Shown: positions 45,940 through 57,989 of the stretch, piece by piece
Numbering within the stretch: the first letter of the stretch is position 1
Layout of the letters: every line of letters begins with the position of its first letter
Translations under genes and position numbers: made by a program
Assembly (NCBI GenBank): GCA_032622095.1
Contig: CP136067.1
Span: forward strand, 60,832,893-60,896,892
Direction: 5' to 3'
DNA length: 64,000 bases
From: Siphonodentalium dalli
Lineage: Eukaryota; Mollusca; Scaphopoda; Gadilida; Siphonodentaliidae
Notes under the pieces: model-generated
Seen by the model: only the letters and a program-made list of their open reading frames with translations
Databases searched by the model: none
What the model was told of the DNA's origin: nothing

Positions 45940-48357
45940 GCGAGTTTGCGATACCCGTCGGACGGGTACGGGTACCGGTAGATCCAGGTAGATCGGTGAA
46001 AATCGTCACGGTCATTTGCGTACTTTGAATGCAGCACATAAAGCGATAGGGATTTGGAACGGGTAGATGTATCCCGTTGACTGCATGGTAGTCTTTCGCT
46101 AAAGTTTTCTCACTCAAAAGTACATTAGTTATACGAAATAACAGTCAGCTATGCATTAATCTATTTATTGCACGATTTAATTGCCAAATCTCATTGATAC
46201 ATTTGTCATTTAAGCCATGTTTTATGTTCAAAGTATCGAGGCGGCTTCTAACACTAAGATAACTATGGAACGCCGATTTGTTTACTGACAACTGTCTTCA
46301 CTCAAGTAATGACATGTTATTTTTTGGGAATGTGATTTGGGGGGGCTAACCCCGGGATTCTCGACATGTTATGATTAAGAGAGTGATTTGGCGGTGTTAT
46401 ACGCAGTCTCGACACAGGGACGTAATTATAGGGGGTCTCCGCGTTGAGAAGGTGTGTCCACCTTCAAATTCCCAACTATACACCCCCTTAAACCACACCA
46501 AACAGAGGTTTGTGCGTAATTCAAATTGTGCACGCCGTTGGGCTCTGATTCCCCCCAACTGATCCTTCACTGTCCTGAATATTACTGTGGACTGTTCTAA
46601 ATGGATCAGTAGTCTTGTTGCAGAAGTCCTGTGATTGGGGGGGGGGTCCACCTTGCCGACCATGCAGTACGAGAACAGTTTTGTAGATATGAACCTGGAA
46701 ATTGCAAAATCATAACATCTAGTGGTCTAACACCAGGCAAATTCACGCCCTGGTTTGTTTTTCACAAATCAATGATCAGTATTGACGAGCCACTGAATGT
46801 GGTTAGACCAGGGCATACCGGGTCGACCATGGTTCGGTCTGGTGTGAGAACGTTTTGAAATCTGAACATGAAAATTGATAAATTATTGACTTTCCTCAAG
46901 CTTTACATTTGTTGGATATTTCCAACCTGCTGTTGACCATATAGCCCGAATGTTTTTCTACCAAAAGTAGGAATATTTGCAAATGTTGGTCTAAAACTAA
47001 AAAAAAAAATATCCGCACTAATACATTTTTGGAAAATCAAACTGAATGACAGAATAATTTGAACGTATGTTTTGGTGTGTTAGGTATATGCAATATCCAA
47101 CTGTTGACAAAAGTTGGGGTGATACACCCCACCCTCTCGCCACGTCCCATATCGACCCTTTGTGCATAAGTACACCGTGAATGTGTTACACGATTGAATA
47201 CAACCGTTCAGTTATTGTACCTTATGTGGTGGTGACTGATTTCTCATTTTAATATAGATATTTGACTTTTGAACGGACATGGCGCATTTGAACCCCAAGA
47301 CTGTTGTATATTGTAGTGGCCGATAGTGACACCAAATACTGATATACACACCTCATAGTCGGCACAATCTTACCGTCATCAGATCGACTTTTAGCTGTTT
47401 TCTTTGTTTCGCATAGACGTGAAGCAAACGCTCTTTATTCGAACCATATAATGAATAGTGTACCATTAAACACCCTTTATATTTAACAAGTTTGATTTTT
47501 ATACGCCCGTTTGAAAAAAAACGGCCGCATTATAGTATTGGTCTGTCCGTCCGGGCGTCCGTCCGTTAACCTGGTTTCCGGATGATAACTTTAGTTAGAG
47601 TGAACCAAATTCAATAAAATTTGGTATGTGGGTTTATTAGCCGAAAAGTAAGTTCAAGTTCGAATTTGGGTTCCGCCCGCCAATTTTCACCGGAGTTATG
47701 CCCCTTATTTGACGTTTTTTGACTTAGAAAATCCTTGAAATTTGTTGTTCGGATGATAACTTTAGTATAGTTTATCGGAATGAATCCAAATTTGGTATAT
47801 TACTTTCTCCCACCAAAACACAGGTCAAGTTCGAACTTGGGTTCTGGCAGAGCTAGTTAGAGTGAACCGATTTCAATCAAATTTGGTATGTGGGTTTATT
47901 AGGAGAAAAGACAGCTCAAGTTCGAATTTGGGTTCCGTCCACCAATTTTCACCGGAGTTATGCCCCTTATTTGACGTAATTTGACTTAGAAAATCCCTGA
48001 AATTTGTTTTCCGGATGATAACTTTACTAGAGCTTATCGGATTCAATGATAATTTGGTATATTACTTTCTCCCACCAAAACACAGGTCAAGTTCAAATTT
48101 GAGTTCCGTCCCTGGTTAATGCAATCCATTATCCACGCAGATGTCCACCATATAACCATAACAACAAGTATAACGTCGGCCAAGAAAGCGAAGCGGATAA
48201 CAATTTCTCTACATCATATATATTGTGCTGCAATTGGCTCACCATACACTACCCGTCGATATGCTTAATTCTACCCGTAAAACAGTTTGCGATTTCAAAA
48301 CGTGTACCGGTACGGGTAGCTACCAGTACCCGTACCCGTTTGAAATCGCAAACTCGC
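45940..48357. mobile_element. 2.4-kb TIR element inserted in LINE-A, ACGGGTA words
   Basis: The left end GCGAGTTTGCGAT is inverted at 48,345-48,357 as ATCGCAAACTCGC, with TA on both outer sides (45,938 and 48,358), fitting a TA target duplication. Behind each end lie GACGGGTACGGGTACCGGTA and CTACCAGTACCCGTACCCGT, an ACGGGTA word array. A TGTGCTGCA block recurs further in, on both sides. Removing the element with one TA leaves LINE-A reading in one frame across the join. Inside are unassigned DNA with G runs near 46,340 and 46,640, an AACGCTCTTTAT motif at 47,427 and a tandem repeat at 47.5-48.1 kb. No transposase recognised. Confidence 0.75.
47497..48125 (+). repeat. Duplicated GGATGATAACTTTAG module
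   Basis: It opens with the weak hairpin ACGCCCGTTTGAAAAAAACG and GTCCGTCCGGGCGTCC. Then GGATGATAACTTTAGTTAGA, TTTGGTATGTGGGTTTATTA, CAATTTTCACCGGAGTTATG and TTACTTTCTCCCACCAAAAC follow, all repeated about 300 bp later. This style of dispersed noncoding repeat is common in marine invertebrate DNA. Its open frames are not genes. Confidence 0.75.
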
Positions 48358-48359
48358 TA

Positions 48360-49830
48360 ATATGTATATGCTTTTGGAATACGACGCTTTAAAGAAGATT
48401 TGATACTGAGAGTGGGCTGCATAGCTTGATACTTTTCCTACCATCTATTTATAAGTATGTTGTGCGCATGGTGTTTGCCATATCTTCTGCTCGGCATGAT
48501 TGTCTTGTGCTTGAATTTGTGCTGAATGAGCCAAGTTGTCTAAATAGTCTTCGGAAGGTCAATCGATCCGAGGGACCATGTCCTGTTTTTGGTAGTTTCG
48601 CGTTGATAGCATGTCTCGTTGCATACGACAGCAGCGTTTTTTGTTCGAGAGAACGTAAAACTCCATCTTTTGCTGCAGGAATAACAGATTCCGAGTAGCA
48701 TTTCGAGACCTGCTTGTGTATTGACTTTAAACAAACATCGCCGGCTTTAGTTGGAGAAGAACAGTTGGTAAGACCTATCTGGAGACCATGATCGGATTGT
48801 TCAAGAGTGTGTAGGAGTTCGTCAATGAACACTAGGTAGAAGAAAGGTGATATAACTGACCCTTTTGTCTGGACTGGCAAAATTTCAAGAGGTTCTGGTA
48901 TGCAGCCATTATAACACACCCAGCTGGTAAGTTCTTGTACATGTTGGCGATAATTCTTCTAATTTTTCCTTTGAAACTGGCCCTTCTTAGTAAGCCTTAG
49001 TTTGAACAATAGACCTTCACGCCACACACAATCGAAGGCTTTTTGACAGTCCAGAAAGCAAACAAAGGCCTTTGACCCAGGAACCCATGCGTAGCTAACC
49101 GATTCCTGTACAACAGAAGACGTCATGTTACATCCAATGCGTTTCTGGAAACCAAACTGCAAATGTTGAGGCGAGAAGTGTGTCGGAGTACTTGAGAGTA
49201 GTGACATGACAATGGCTTCGAAAAGTTTATATATTGGGGAAAGTAGGGTGATTGCACGATAAATGTGGGGATTATCCCTCGTTTTTGGATCGCCTTTGAA
49301 CAAAGGAATGATTATTTCAACCTTCATGTATGTGGGAATCCATTCATGTGCGATTGTGGCGTTGAACATATTGGCTAGAACATGGGCCACAGACGGTGGA
49401 GCGTAGATCAAATGTTCATTTACAATAGTATCGCAGCCACCTGCTTTGTTTTTCTTCGGTTGTTTGAAGATAAACTTCTGATGATGTAATGCTATCACAA
49501 GGCGTTGTTAGGTTGTAGTCCTCGTATGATTCGGAAAACAGTTGAGAAATGTCTGCGTGAACATGCTCCTCAACTCAAAGTCATGATCTTGGTGTTGGTT
49601 TCGACTGTAATGTTGGCTAAAATATTCATTCCAACCATAAAGTAAATCCTCAGGTTGTTGCAGACGCCAGATCGGAGATTCAAAGCACATAAGGTGGGAT
49701 AGTGAGGTAGGTTTCGTCATCAGCCAGAAAGCTGCGTTGTCGGCGTGAGCTGTGTGTTCTATTTGTTTCTTTCGCTCATTTGATAGTAAAATGTTCTCTC
49801 TCGGCTTTGTTGATCTGCAGCGCTCATGAT
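48360..49830 (-). pseudogene. LINE-A reverse transcriptase, 5' portion
   Basis: On the minus strand, in order: NAAFWLMTKPTSLSHL, PEDLLYGWNEYFSQHY, KNKAGGCDTIVNEHLIYAPP, EWIPTYMKVEIIIPLFKGD, YRAITLLSPIYKLFEAIVMS, LQFGFQKRIGCNMTSSV, CFLDCQKAFDCVW (motif A, about 49,021-49,060), KGSVISPFFYLVFIDELL, and SPTKAGDVCLKS where the catalytic YADD of motif C would be (about 48,737-48,757). These are the RT fingers and palm of a non-LTR retrotransposon ORF2. Motif C is destroyed (YADD to KAGD), QG is lost, and frames change at about 49,500, 48,940 and 48,700, so it is inactive. The coding sequence continues across the inserted element into 45,937-45,270. No endonuclease domain is seen upstream. Confidence 0.85.
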
Positions 49831-49839
49831 AACGTCTGT

Positions 49840-50240
49840 CATCATTAGTGATATAAGTATAAGATCATCACATATATGTTTGGCAATTATTCTGCAAAAC
49901 TCTATATAAAGAATCGAGAGAAAAAACACAATGTTGGTGTTGCATGCAATACATGTACGAACTCTTCAAAAATCGGCAACTGACTTGACGTAAGATAATA
50001 GCGATATGGTCAGCTGATGTGCATGGTTGCCATGTTAGTTCTTCTGATCGTTTTATGCAAACCATAGCCGATTACTTCGATTGCGTTGTGTCCTCTCAAA
50101 ATGGGAAACTGAGGCACTGAGCATACATTAATGATCAGGCTTAATGATACAAGTTTAGTCCAGGTACATTAGGTTTCACTGGGGAAACAATCGGGGAAAA
50201 CCGATAGTTTAAACATATTTATTTGTCTAAATTCAATAAC
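49840..50240. other. Unassigned interval between two LINE remnants
   Basis: A 65-residue minus frame (49,868-50,065) may be further 5' LINE-A sequence, but I recognise no motif in it. Confidence 0.35.
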
Positions 50241-50241
50241 A

Positions 50242-51540
50242 CATAGGATAGGATAGGATAATATTTTATTTCACAATACATTATACATTAATACATTATA
50301 ATATAAGTCAATTTGTATACGTATTGTGTGGAGTGCCGTGGCCTATGATGGCCGTCTACCCGGCACCCCTGACTGACAGAATACAACCAATAATGGCTAC
50401 ATAAAGAATTTAAATATTTCACTATAATTTTCAGATTAGATTAATATTTAAATTGAATTTAGATATAGATATGGATTCCAGCGAAAAAAACAGATATGTT
50501 TTAGTTGTGTGGTTAGAAATGGATATGAATGAATATGCAACGGTAAATTTTCTCATTAACAAGTTTTGGAGTATGTTTTGGCTGTATTTACTAAGGAAAT
50601 GATACATACATTTTTATAGACAATGGGATTGGAGGACAAGTGCTGACTCACTTATGAGTACCTCCTCTCCCGTTTGTTATTACACTGAAATATAAATCAA
50701 GAATAATGGCATTGCAACATGACTACCAAAAGCAAGTTGAACATATATACATGTGCATATCACCGGTCGTTAACCTCCCCAGAGTCAGTCTTGTGTTTAT
50801 ATATGAATTACTTGAAAGTCGTGTTTGTTTGAGTCATTTGCTGGCTTGTATATGTATTTACTAGACTTAGTCAATAGAATCTATTTTTGTCTCACGGATG
50901 AACGATTGTCGCAATCGGGTAGAGCAGGGTCTCCAAATAGCAGACATTTTAGTGAGTAAATATTATAAGAAAGTAATTTATTTAATAGGCGGATTCTTGG
51001 GATCGAATGTAGGTAACAATCAAAGAAATAATGAGAGGCATTTTCTTCTCCGTTTCCATATGAGCAGTCTTTGCAACTTGCATTGTAATTTTGAACCTTG
51101 TCTGATAGCAGGTTGTTCACATCATAATCTGCAGTGATATATATTTTCACTCCGCTTTCCTACATTTTAATACTTGGGGGGGGGGGGGTGAGGTTTAAAT
51201 AACATCGTAGGTTAAGATCTCGAGTCTTAATTTTGGTTGCATTCCAATTTTTTACACACGTGGGCATGAATGTTGACTCCATTCTTTTTGTATTAGGTTT
51301 AAAATGTATAAAGTTTGACCCAAATATAGTATCGTGGTCGCTTATATTTGATAATTTTGGGGGAAGTAAGTCAACTAAATATTTGGGCGCTTTGTGATTG
51401 ACAATGATATGAAAAAGAGAAAGTATTGTTGTTTGTCTTCTTTCTGAAAGTGTTTCCCAACCTATTTAGGTTAGTAGTCGTTTGCGGGATACAGATCTCG
51501 TACAACCATGCACTTATTTCAGCCAAACCTTGGCTGTTTA
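50242..51540 (-). pseudogene. LINE-B C-terminal part with 3' tail
   Basis: On the minus strand: TRSVSRKRLLT, GWETLSERRQTTILSLFHII, NHKAPKYLVDLLPP, STFMPTCVKNWNATKIKTRD, then NASCKDCSYGNGEENASHYF and FDCYLHSIPRIRLLNKLL with LKCLLFGDP. This is the usual order after the RT in CR1/L2-like LINEs: GW..L..RR....L..F.K, LPP, F.P..I..WN, then the C..C...E...H.FF.C zinc-like block and LL.GD. The 3' UTR ends at a (TATCC)n tail, seen on plus as ATAGGATAGGATAGGATAAT, after AATAAAATATT. The RT part is missing upstream, as expected for 5'-truncated LINEs. Frames are broken. Confidence 0.8.
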
Positions 51541-51649
51541 TTTCACACCTGTTTCTGGGATAACCTGTGTGTCGACTGAGAACCTGTGTGTCAATTGAGG
51601 AGAACACACGGAGGATTTGTGTAAATGTTAGCCCAAACGACATTTCGAA

Positions 51650-53380
51650 GTAACGACGGCTTTGTTGTTTATTTCGAGGAATAATACCGCATCATATGAA
51701 TTCAGCCCAAATATATTGACAGGTGTCAAGGGTCTAACTCTATATTGAGCAATAAAAAACTAATATTAATAAATACCGAGTATATTTAATTTAACGCCAA
51801 TGGGTCGTTTATGTGCGTTTAAGAGTGTATTTATGCCTAAAGCAAAGTGAAATAACGATCTTAAAATGAATTGGCCGGTATATTTTATTAGTTATCAGGG
51901 TTACCAGGGCCGTAGTTGCATAACTTGATCGGTATTGAGGTTAACACAAATCCCATATATGGAAATTCCAAATATGGAAAGTGACTTGCGCAAAACAGAT
52001 ACAATGGTCTTACTAAAAACGAAGCAATAATGATAACAACAAACACCGACCCAGTTAAATAATGACATTAAATGGCGCTGTATTGCGTCTTTAAGAGTGT
52101 GTTGATGTCTCTATCATGTGATTAACTAATTAAAAATTATTTCGCCTACATATTTCGATAATTATCAGGTCCGCAGTTCGATTATGAAACGTTAAGATTA
52201 TTGCTTGGTATTTGTTTCAAATCAGATAGCTGCATCTCGGATATCTGGATCAGATATATTTATAGCGTCGAAGCGAAGAAATGTTGTCAAATTCCACGTC
52301 TGAATACGCGTCTACGCGTCTTATTCTCACATATACCGTGTTTATATCAGTTTTATTCTATGTGTTGTTGTGTATTGTATTACTTTGATCAAGGTTGCGC
52401 TTTTGTTATTCTCACAAAAGGTAAATTTGATGCGTGTTTGATGCGTGTTTACATTTCAAAATTGCGTCGGCCATGTACAGTAACACTAACAGTGCGACGG
52501 AATTCCACATGTCCGAGCGCCATTGATTCCTTAATTACGAGACTAATTTATCGAATGAGGTCAAATTTTCGCATATAACAAGACTCGTATGTTATTCTGC
52601 ACCATTCTGACGAGTGCCGACTTTCATTTCGCATTATTTTCGTTTTTATCGAAAAATCGTTCTCTATGCCTATGGACTGGAGATTCCAATTTCCCATGTA
52701 AAATTTTTCAACCAAAAAAAATTCATTGTTTTGCCAATTTCAAGCTAGTTTATAGCATGGTCATGGCATAATTTGGCCTAGCGAGTGTCGGTAGACGTTT
52801 CTTGAGTGTGCACAACAAATTTTGGTCCCAACGAAGCAGGCCAAAATCCTGAAATTTGTCAATTTTACTTTGCGTGTGAAGAAAATATTCATTTAAACTT
52901 CCAAAATTGGTTGAAATATGCTCAACAACATTCAGTTGAATGGTGACATTATTTATAGTCACCGACTAACTTCCACGATGAATCAAATTTGTTTTTATTG
53001 GTGACAATTATGTCGCGAGAGATAAAAATGTAAATTTTAGCTCATTTTAAGACTTTAATTGCTTGTAGATCGGTGTTAATTATCTTCGTCAATGATGTCA
53101 TGTCACGCTTGTTAATAATTCATTTGTTCGGAAATACTTATTGGGGGTCGAAATGTATAAAATTTAACTACCACCACTTCCAAAAACAACACCGATAAAC
53201 AATAACGCTCTTTGTTCCATGCAATGGAAATGGCTATTTATTGTCCTGATATCAGTGATATAAATGAATGCCTAAAATTAGTATTATCCTGAAATAAATT
53301 TATGCCACTTTGGCGAACATGGGAACCACGGTACAATTTATTCCATTTAGGCACACTTCAGAGTGAAATCAGGGCTTATA
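51650..53380. other. Unassigned DNA with a diverged duplication
   Basis: 51,785-51,920 and 52,065-52,180 are diverged copies sharing a TTTAAGAGTGT block, a TTAT.AGG block and CCGCAGTT / CCGTAGTTG. The 125-residue frame at 52,201-52,578 shows no domain. Confidence 0.45.
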
Positions 53381-53384
53381 TTTC

Positions 53385-53475
53385 GGCGAGAATCCAAATC
53401 TAGATTCTCGTAAATATTCTCGCAAATTACCCTGGATTCTCGTGAAAAAGTATATATGGATTCTCGCAAAATCAG
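53385..53475. repeat. GATTCTCG word repeat
   Basis: Four or five copies of ATTCTCG followed by T/C and AAA (GATTCTCGTAAA, ATTCTCGCAAATT, GATTCTCGTGAAA, GATTCTCGCAAA), preceded by one inverse (CGAGAATCC). A short word array without visible TIRs. Confidence 0.5.
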
Positions 53476-53502
53476 ATGAAATATATGCCCTGGAAATATA
53501 GC

Positions 53503-54472
53503 AAATCGTTTAATGCTTTAGAATTTTGGTTTTCGGAGATTTATATATATGCTTAAAGACATATTATGGACTTGTTATGGACTTTTTCGGGTGCGAGAAA
53601 TTGATCAGTTAGTGCTCAGGCACTTTGCCAACCTGGGGAATGTTATCATTCTACTAACATCACTGAAAATTTCCAAAAAAATCTACCACACCACTTCATA
53701 GAGAACATCGTCTGAACTACTCTAAATTGTAAATATTCACATCTCGATTCGGGGCGCAACTATCGGCTATAATTAAACAAAAATGATTTCGCCATCGAGA
53801 GTCATTGCATTTAACTAATATATAAGAATGACGTTGTGTATCATCCATTTGGATTAATATTCGTAACGAATAACTACTTTGAGAAAGATTATTCTTAATT
53901 TCTATTTGATCACTCTGTCCGGTGTCTGCCGGAGTGTTTCACATCACTTTAATCAAGGAAGACTGTTCAGAAAAACTGCATTTCAAGAAATCGTTTAATG
54001 CTTTAGAATTTTGGTTTTCGGAGATTTATATATATGCTTAAAGACATATTATGGACTTGTTATGGACTTTTTCGGGTGCGAGAAATTGATAAGTTAGTGC
54101 TCAGGCACTTTGCCAACCTGGGGAATGTTATCATTCTACTAACATCACTGAAAATTTCCAAAAAAATCTACCACACCACTTCATAGAGAACATCGTCTGA
54201 ACTACTCCAAATTGTAAATATTTACATCTCGATTCGGGGCGCAACTATCGGCTATAATTAAACAAAAATGATTTCGCCATCGAGAGTCATTGCATTTAAC
54301 TAATATATAAGAATGACGTTGTGTATCATCCATTTAGATTAATATTCGTAACAAATAACTACTTTGAGAAAGATTATTCTTAATTTCTATTTGATCACTC
54401 TGCCCGTTGTCTGCCGGAGTGTTTCACATCACTTTAATCAAGGAAGACTGTTCAGAAAAACTGCATTTCAAG
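53503..54472 (+). repeat. Tandem duplication, 2 x 485 bp
   Basis: TCGTTTAATGCTTTAGAATT begins at 53,506 and again at 53,991, and the copies run to AAACTGCATTTCAAGA with only a handful of substitutions. No gene is recognised inside. The event is recent. Confidence 0.9.
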
Positions 54473-54539
54473 ATCACCAAACAACTTTCCTTTTTAGGGC
54501 CACCACATCTTTCCAAAGATGTACTTCTTCCATTTTGCT

Positions 54540-54850
54540 ATCAAAGACCGAAAAATGTCGTTAAACTAGAGATCCAAATACCCACTAAGGGCCCCTATAT
54601 CTTGAAATATTAAAGACCGAGAATGTCGTTAAACTATAAAGACCGAAAAATGTCGTTAAACTAGAGATCCAAATACCCCCTATATCTTGAGATATTATAA
54701 AGACCGAAAAATGTCATTAAACTATTAAAGACCGAAAAATGTCGTTAAACTACAAAGACCGAAAAATGTCGTTAAACTAGAGATCCAAACATCCCCATCC
54801 CCTATTTTTTTTAGACAATTAAGAACGAAATATGTCGTTACACCATTAAT
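54540..54850. repeat. Minisatellite AAAGACCGAAAAATGTCGTT
   Basis: About seven units of AAAGACCGAAAAATGTCGTT + AAACTA, some extended by GAGATCCAAATACCC. Units are 27-28 bp, or about 55-68 bp with the extension. The array starts just after the 485-bp duplication. Confidence 0.85.
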
Positions 54851-55107
54851 ACATAATTTGTGTTTATGAAAGTCTGGCACCCATTAGCAGTTTGTTTTCA
54901 GTACATTTTAATATTCATTGGAACGTAAACAATTATTCGCTGACAGAAATCATGTTAATATCGCCTTTCGTTACTGGTTTCCTCGACTCAAATATTTCTC
55001 ACTACTCAATACTTATAATTAAAAAAATTGTTCTGTGTTTTGTGTCACTTCTTAATAGCCTTATGTATTCTGCTATTGACAAGAAAAAAAGTTGCAGTAT
55101 ACCTTAA

Positions 55108-55597
55108 AGGTACGGAAGGCCTTGGTGGGTATCCTGTGAACATATTTCCACCTGTCAAAAACCGCTACAAACGAAAATAATATTCAAATATAGACATACT
55201 TTATTAATATACAAATGAGAAATATCTCATAAACAGTATGTTATTGTCGTAAATTTGACGATTGTTATGTAAACAAAGCATAAAAAGTTACTTTCTTGGT
55301 GTTTCTTTATATTATGATGGTAAACATAAAGAGCGTTCCTTGTTGCTCAATTCCTTATTTGGAAATAATAAAGAGCGTTTATACCATTTGTGTGTGATTA
55401 GCCAGTAGCATTGTGCTGCCTTCTATAACACAATCAGACTCTTGTTTAGGTAAAATTTAGTAGGTCTTTATGTGAGCATGATGTTTACGCGATAGTGATC
55501 GTATATTTGAACCAAAATGTATGCGTTTTAATATTTTTCTGTTTACGGTGTTTGGAACAAATATGAATATTTTCGACAACTAAGCCCCCTCGTCCCA
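55108..55597 (-). mobile_element. TTAA-flanked MITE, copy 1
   Basis: It is flanked by TTAA at 55,104-55,107 and 55,598-55,601. Starting AGGTACGGAAGGCCTTGG and ending TCGACAACTAAGCC...CGTCCCA, it is the inverted homologue of 60,871-61,364, with blocks such as TGTTTATG/CATAAACA, TTTATATTATGATGGTAAAC and TAGCCAGTAGCATTGTGCTG in the same order. TTAA target duplications point to piggyBac/Kolobok-type mobilisation. Two ATAAAGAGCGTT motifs lie 42 bp apart (55,326 and 55,368). Noncoding. Confidence 0.85.
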
Positions 55598-55601
55598 TTA
55601 A

Positions 55602-56280
55602 TATAATTAATATAACATCCCTCATCCAATAATCTCCACGTTACACGTCACGCCGCCCCTCATCATTTGCCAATTGTACACCCTTTTTTTTGCTGCTGCT
55701 GCAACTGTTCAATTTCTTTAAAAATTATTGAAAAAATGGCCCTCCCGCCCGCCGACATTTACCTCTGATTTTTTTTTTATCATCGGTCCGCACCAAAATT
55801 GAGCACACGTCCATATATAATATACCTATTTAAACCGAGTATACACGGTGGTGTAATAGATCAACCGTTAATTTAACCGTTTAGGTAGCATATTTCCACG
55901 TATACGTTATCACGACAAATCCCTGCTGATCTGTTATTAATGAACCAAACACTTAACATGTCAACACACTCTGGCCCGCCAATGCTACAGTGTATAAACG
56001 TAACGGGGCAAATATGCACATTATATTGGCAGCTAACGAGAGCATTCATCATCAGCAATCTGCTCACCCCTTTTAGCCGATACGATAGAAACTAAACGAT
56101 GTGTTACTTCTAATTACCCGTACTTAATTACACTACTTGCGTGTTAATAAGGTACGACCCCATTACCACTAAAGGTGAAACATGGGATTTAGAACATTAA
56201 TATTCACTCTTACATAGTTCCACATTCAAGGTTCGTCTTGTGTAATCGTATGTCAGTTGTAACGTTGTGAAACTGCAACC
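55602..56280. other. Unassigned DNA
   Basis: No repeat or protein similarity recognised. A pyrimidine-rich, GC-richer patch lies at 55,610-55,760. Confidence 0.4.
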
Positions 56281-56285
56281 GAACT

Positions 56286-56690
56286 GAATTATTCTATGCT
56301 AAATAGTTCATGGCTGACCGGATGCATGCATCTTAGTTTTCTTGTTATGCTTGCTGCTTCATATTCTACATCATCTAGTTGTTTGAGTAACGTGTCTGGT
56401 GCTCCTGTCCAGACTATATACTAGCATATTCCATGAATAACAAGGGCCTGTCCGTCAATGACAATACATGCACGGGAAGATGGTGTCATTGTTTGCAAGT
56501 TGACTGCCCTGCCGGCATGATATGAGCAACTACAAGATGATGTAATACACTGCGATCTGTTTTACAATAAGAACGCATGCCTGTTCCAATTGCATTATGC
56601 GAGACAAATAGAACACTTGGAACTGGAAACAAAGCAATGCTTAGTGACGCTCTAATCGAGAAAGTATCCTGCCTATTAAACAACAATCTC
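56286..56690 (-). pseudogene. Inverted upstream piece of the PIN-like family gene
   Basis: The minus frame reads ALFPVPSVLFVSHNAIGTGM and RSYCKTDRSVLHHL. From memory of the family this corresponds to the P.PLSL.H.DG....K.DKS.L...L segment that should lie just before the VIDG block of the gene on the plus strand to the right. Past a stop it continues, in another frame, into ACIVIDGQALVI. A 26-bp inverted repeat (56,452-56,477 and 56,689-56,714) encodes the VIDG block in both directions and marks the inversion edges. Family identity is by motif memory and is less sure than for the right-hand part. Confidence 0.45.
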
Positions 56691-56699
56691 CCGTGCAGG

Positions 56700-57968
56700 T
56701 ATTGTCATTGACGGTAAACCAGAAAATATAAACACATTTGGAGATTTGGCCGATGTATTCTCAGTGTGCGTGTTGAAGAATGTCGAAGGCCATCTCAGGA
56801 TTGATGTAGTGTTCGACAGATACTCGCATAAATCTATAAAGACTGCCACCAGATGAAGAAGAAGTCGCAATGTACCATTGATCCGAAGGACAATAATAAA
56901 TCGTGATGTTCCCATAACACAAAATTGGAAAAGTTTCATTTTGTTGTCTGACAACAAGTCCGATTTGAAGAATGGTTTCTTGTCTCGAGAACTTGTTACC
57001 AAAGCGAAAACAGAAGGTGTTACTGTTGTTGTTGTTGCAGGGGGGTTCCCAGCAGATTACACAGTAGATTGTTCGGTAGCCTGAGATGGAACAGACTTGA
57101 AAGGGTTTGAGTCTAATCACGAAGGGGCTGACACTAGACTTATCCTTCATTCACTTGATGCCAGCATGGGGTGCAATCTTAAACAAGTTATTGTGGCAAG
57201 GAGGGACGTCGATGTTCTAGTGTTATTGCTTGGTTAACTAGACAAATTTCCTGCATATTGTGATGTGTTCATGATGGCTGGAACTTCCAAAAGCCCTAAA
57301 ATTATTCCCAAAGGATGTTGCCACCCAAATATCGAGCGAGTCTCTGAATTATATTCTTGCGTTTCATGCTTTAATGGGGTGTGATTCAACTTCGTTCATA
57401 TATGGGGTGTCTAAACGATCCGCATGGAAGATTTACCTGGAATGTTGTGAACTCTTAAAAGGTGTAGGTAATATTGCAATATCTACTGAAATAATTGAAA
57501 GTGCTGAACATTTTGTATGCAAGTTGAATGGAGTTTCCGTTGCAAAACTCAACAATGCAAGATTCAGGATGTTCCCTCGGACTGAATCTCATGAAAAGCT
57601 TCCACCAACCCGTGACTCATTTCATTACCACCTTTTGAGAACAAACTACCAGGATCTAGTTTGGAAACAAGCAACCATTCCTGTGCAAACATTACCGGAT
57701 CTTTCGACAATGGTATGGAAAGAAGAAAATGGTCGATTAGATCCAACCATGGTGTCACTGGAACCCATTCCAAAATCATGTCTCGAAATATTAATATGTG
57801 GGTGCAAGAAGGGGTGTCTAGCAGCAATGTATACATGCAGAAAAAGTTACCCTGCACACCACTGCGATTGTGGAACTGACTGCAATAATAAATATAGGCT
57901 TTTTGTGAGCATATTTGGCTATATGATGGCAAATTGTGTCGCATTGGGTGTTGATGAACCAGTTTCAT
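56700..57968 (+). pseudogene. PIN/FEN1-like uncharacterised multi-copy protein, broken
   Basis: The plus strand reads GIVIDGKPENINTFGDLADV, LRIDVVFDRYSHKSIKTATR, NRDVPITQNWKSFILLSDNK, EGADTRLILHSLDASMGC, RRDVDVLVLLLG, then after a frameshift LAFHALMGCDSTSFIYGVSK, and PIPKSCLEILICGCKKGC with a Cys-rich tail. The motifs FD.Y...SIK, E.ADTR..LH, RDTDVLVL and GCD(T/S)TS belong to a family widespread in invertebrate genomes. I believe its core is a PIN/5'-nuclease-like fold with metal-binding acids, but no function is established to my knowledge. Defects: TGA at 56,854, TGA at 57,082, TAA at 57,235 and a frameshift near 57,340-57,365. The last 198 codons (57,374-57,970) remain open. Confidence 0.75.
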
Positions 57969-57989
57969 AATATTACTGATGATTTTCGA

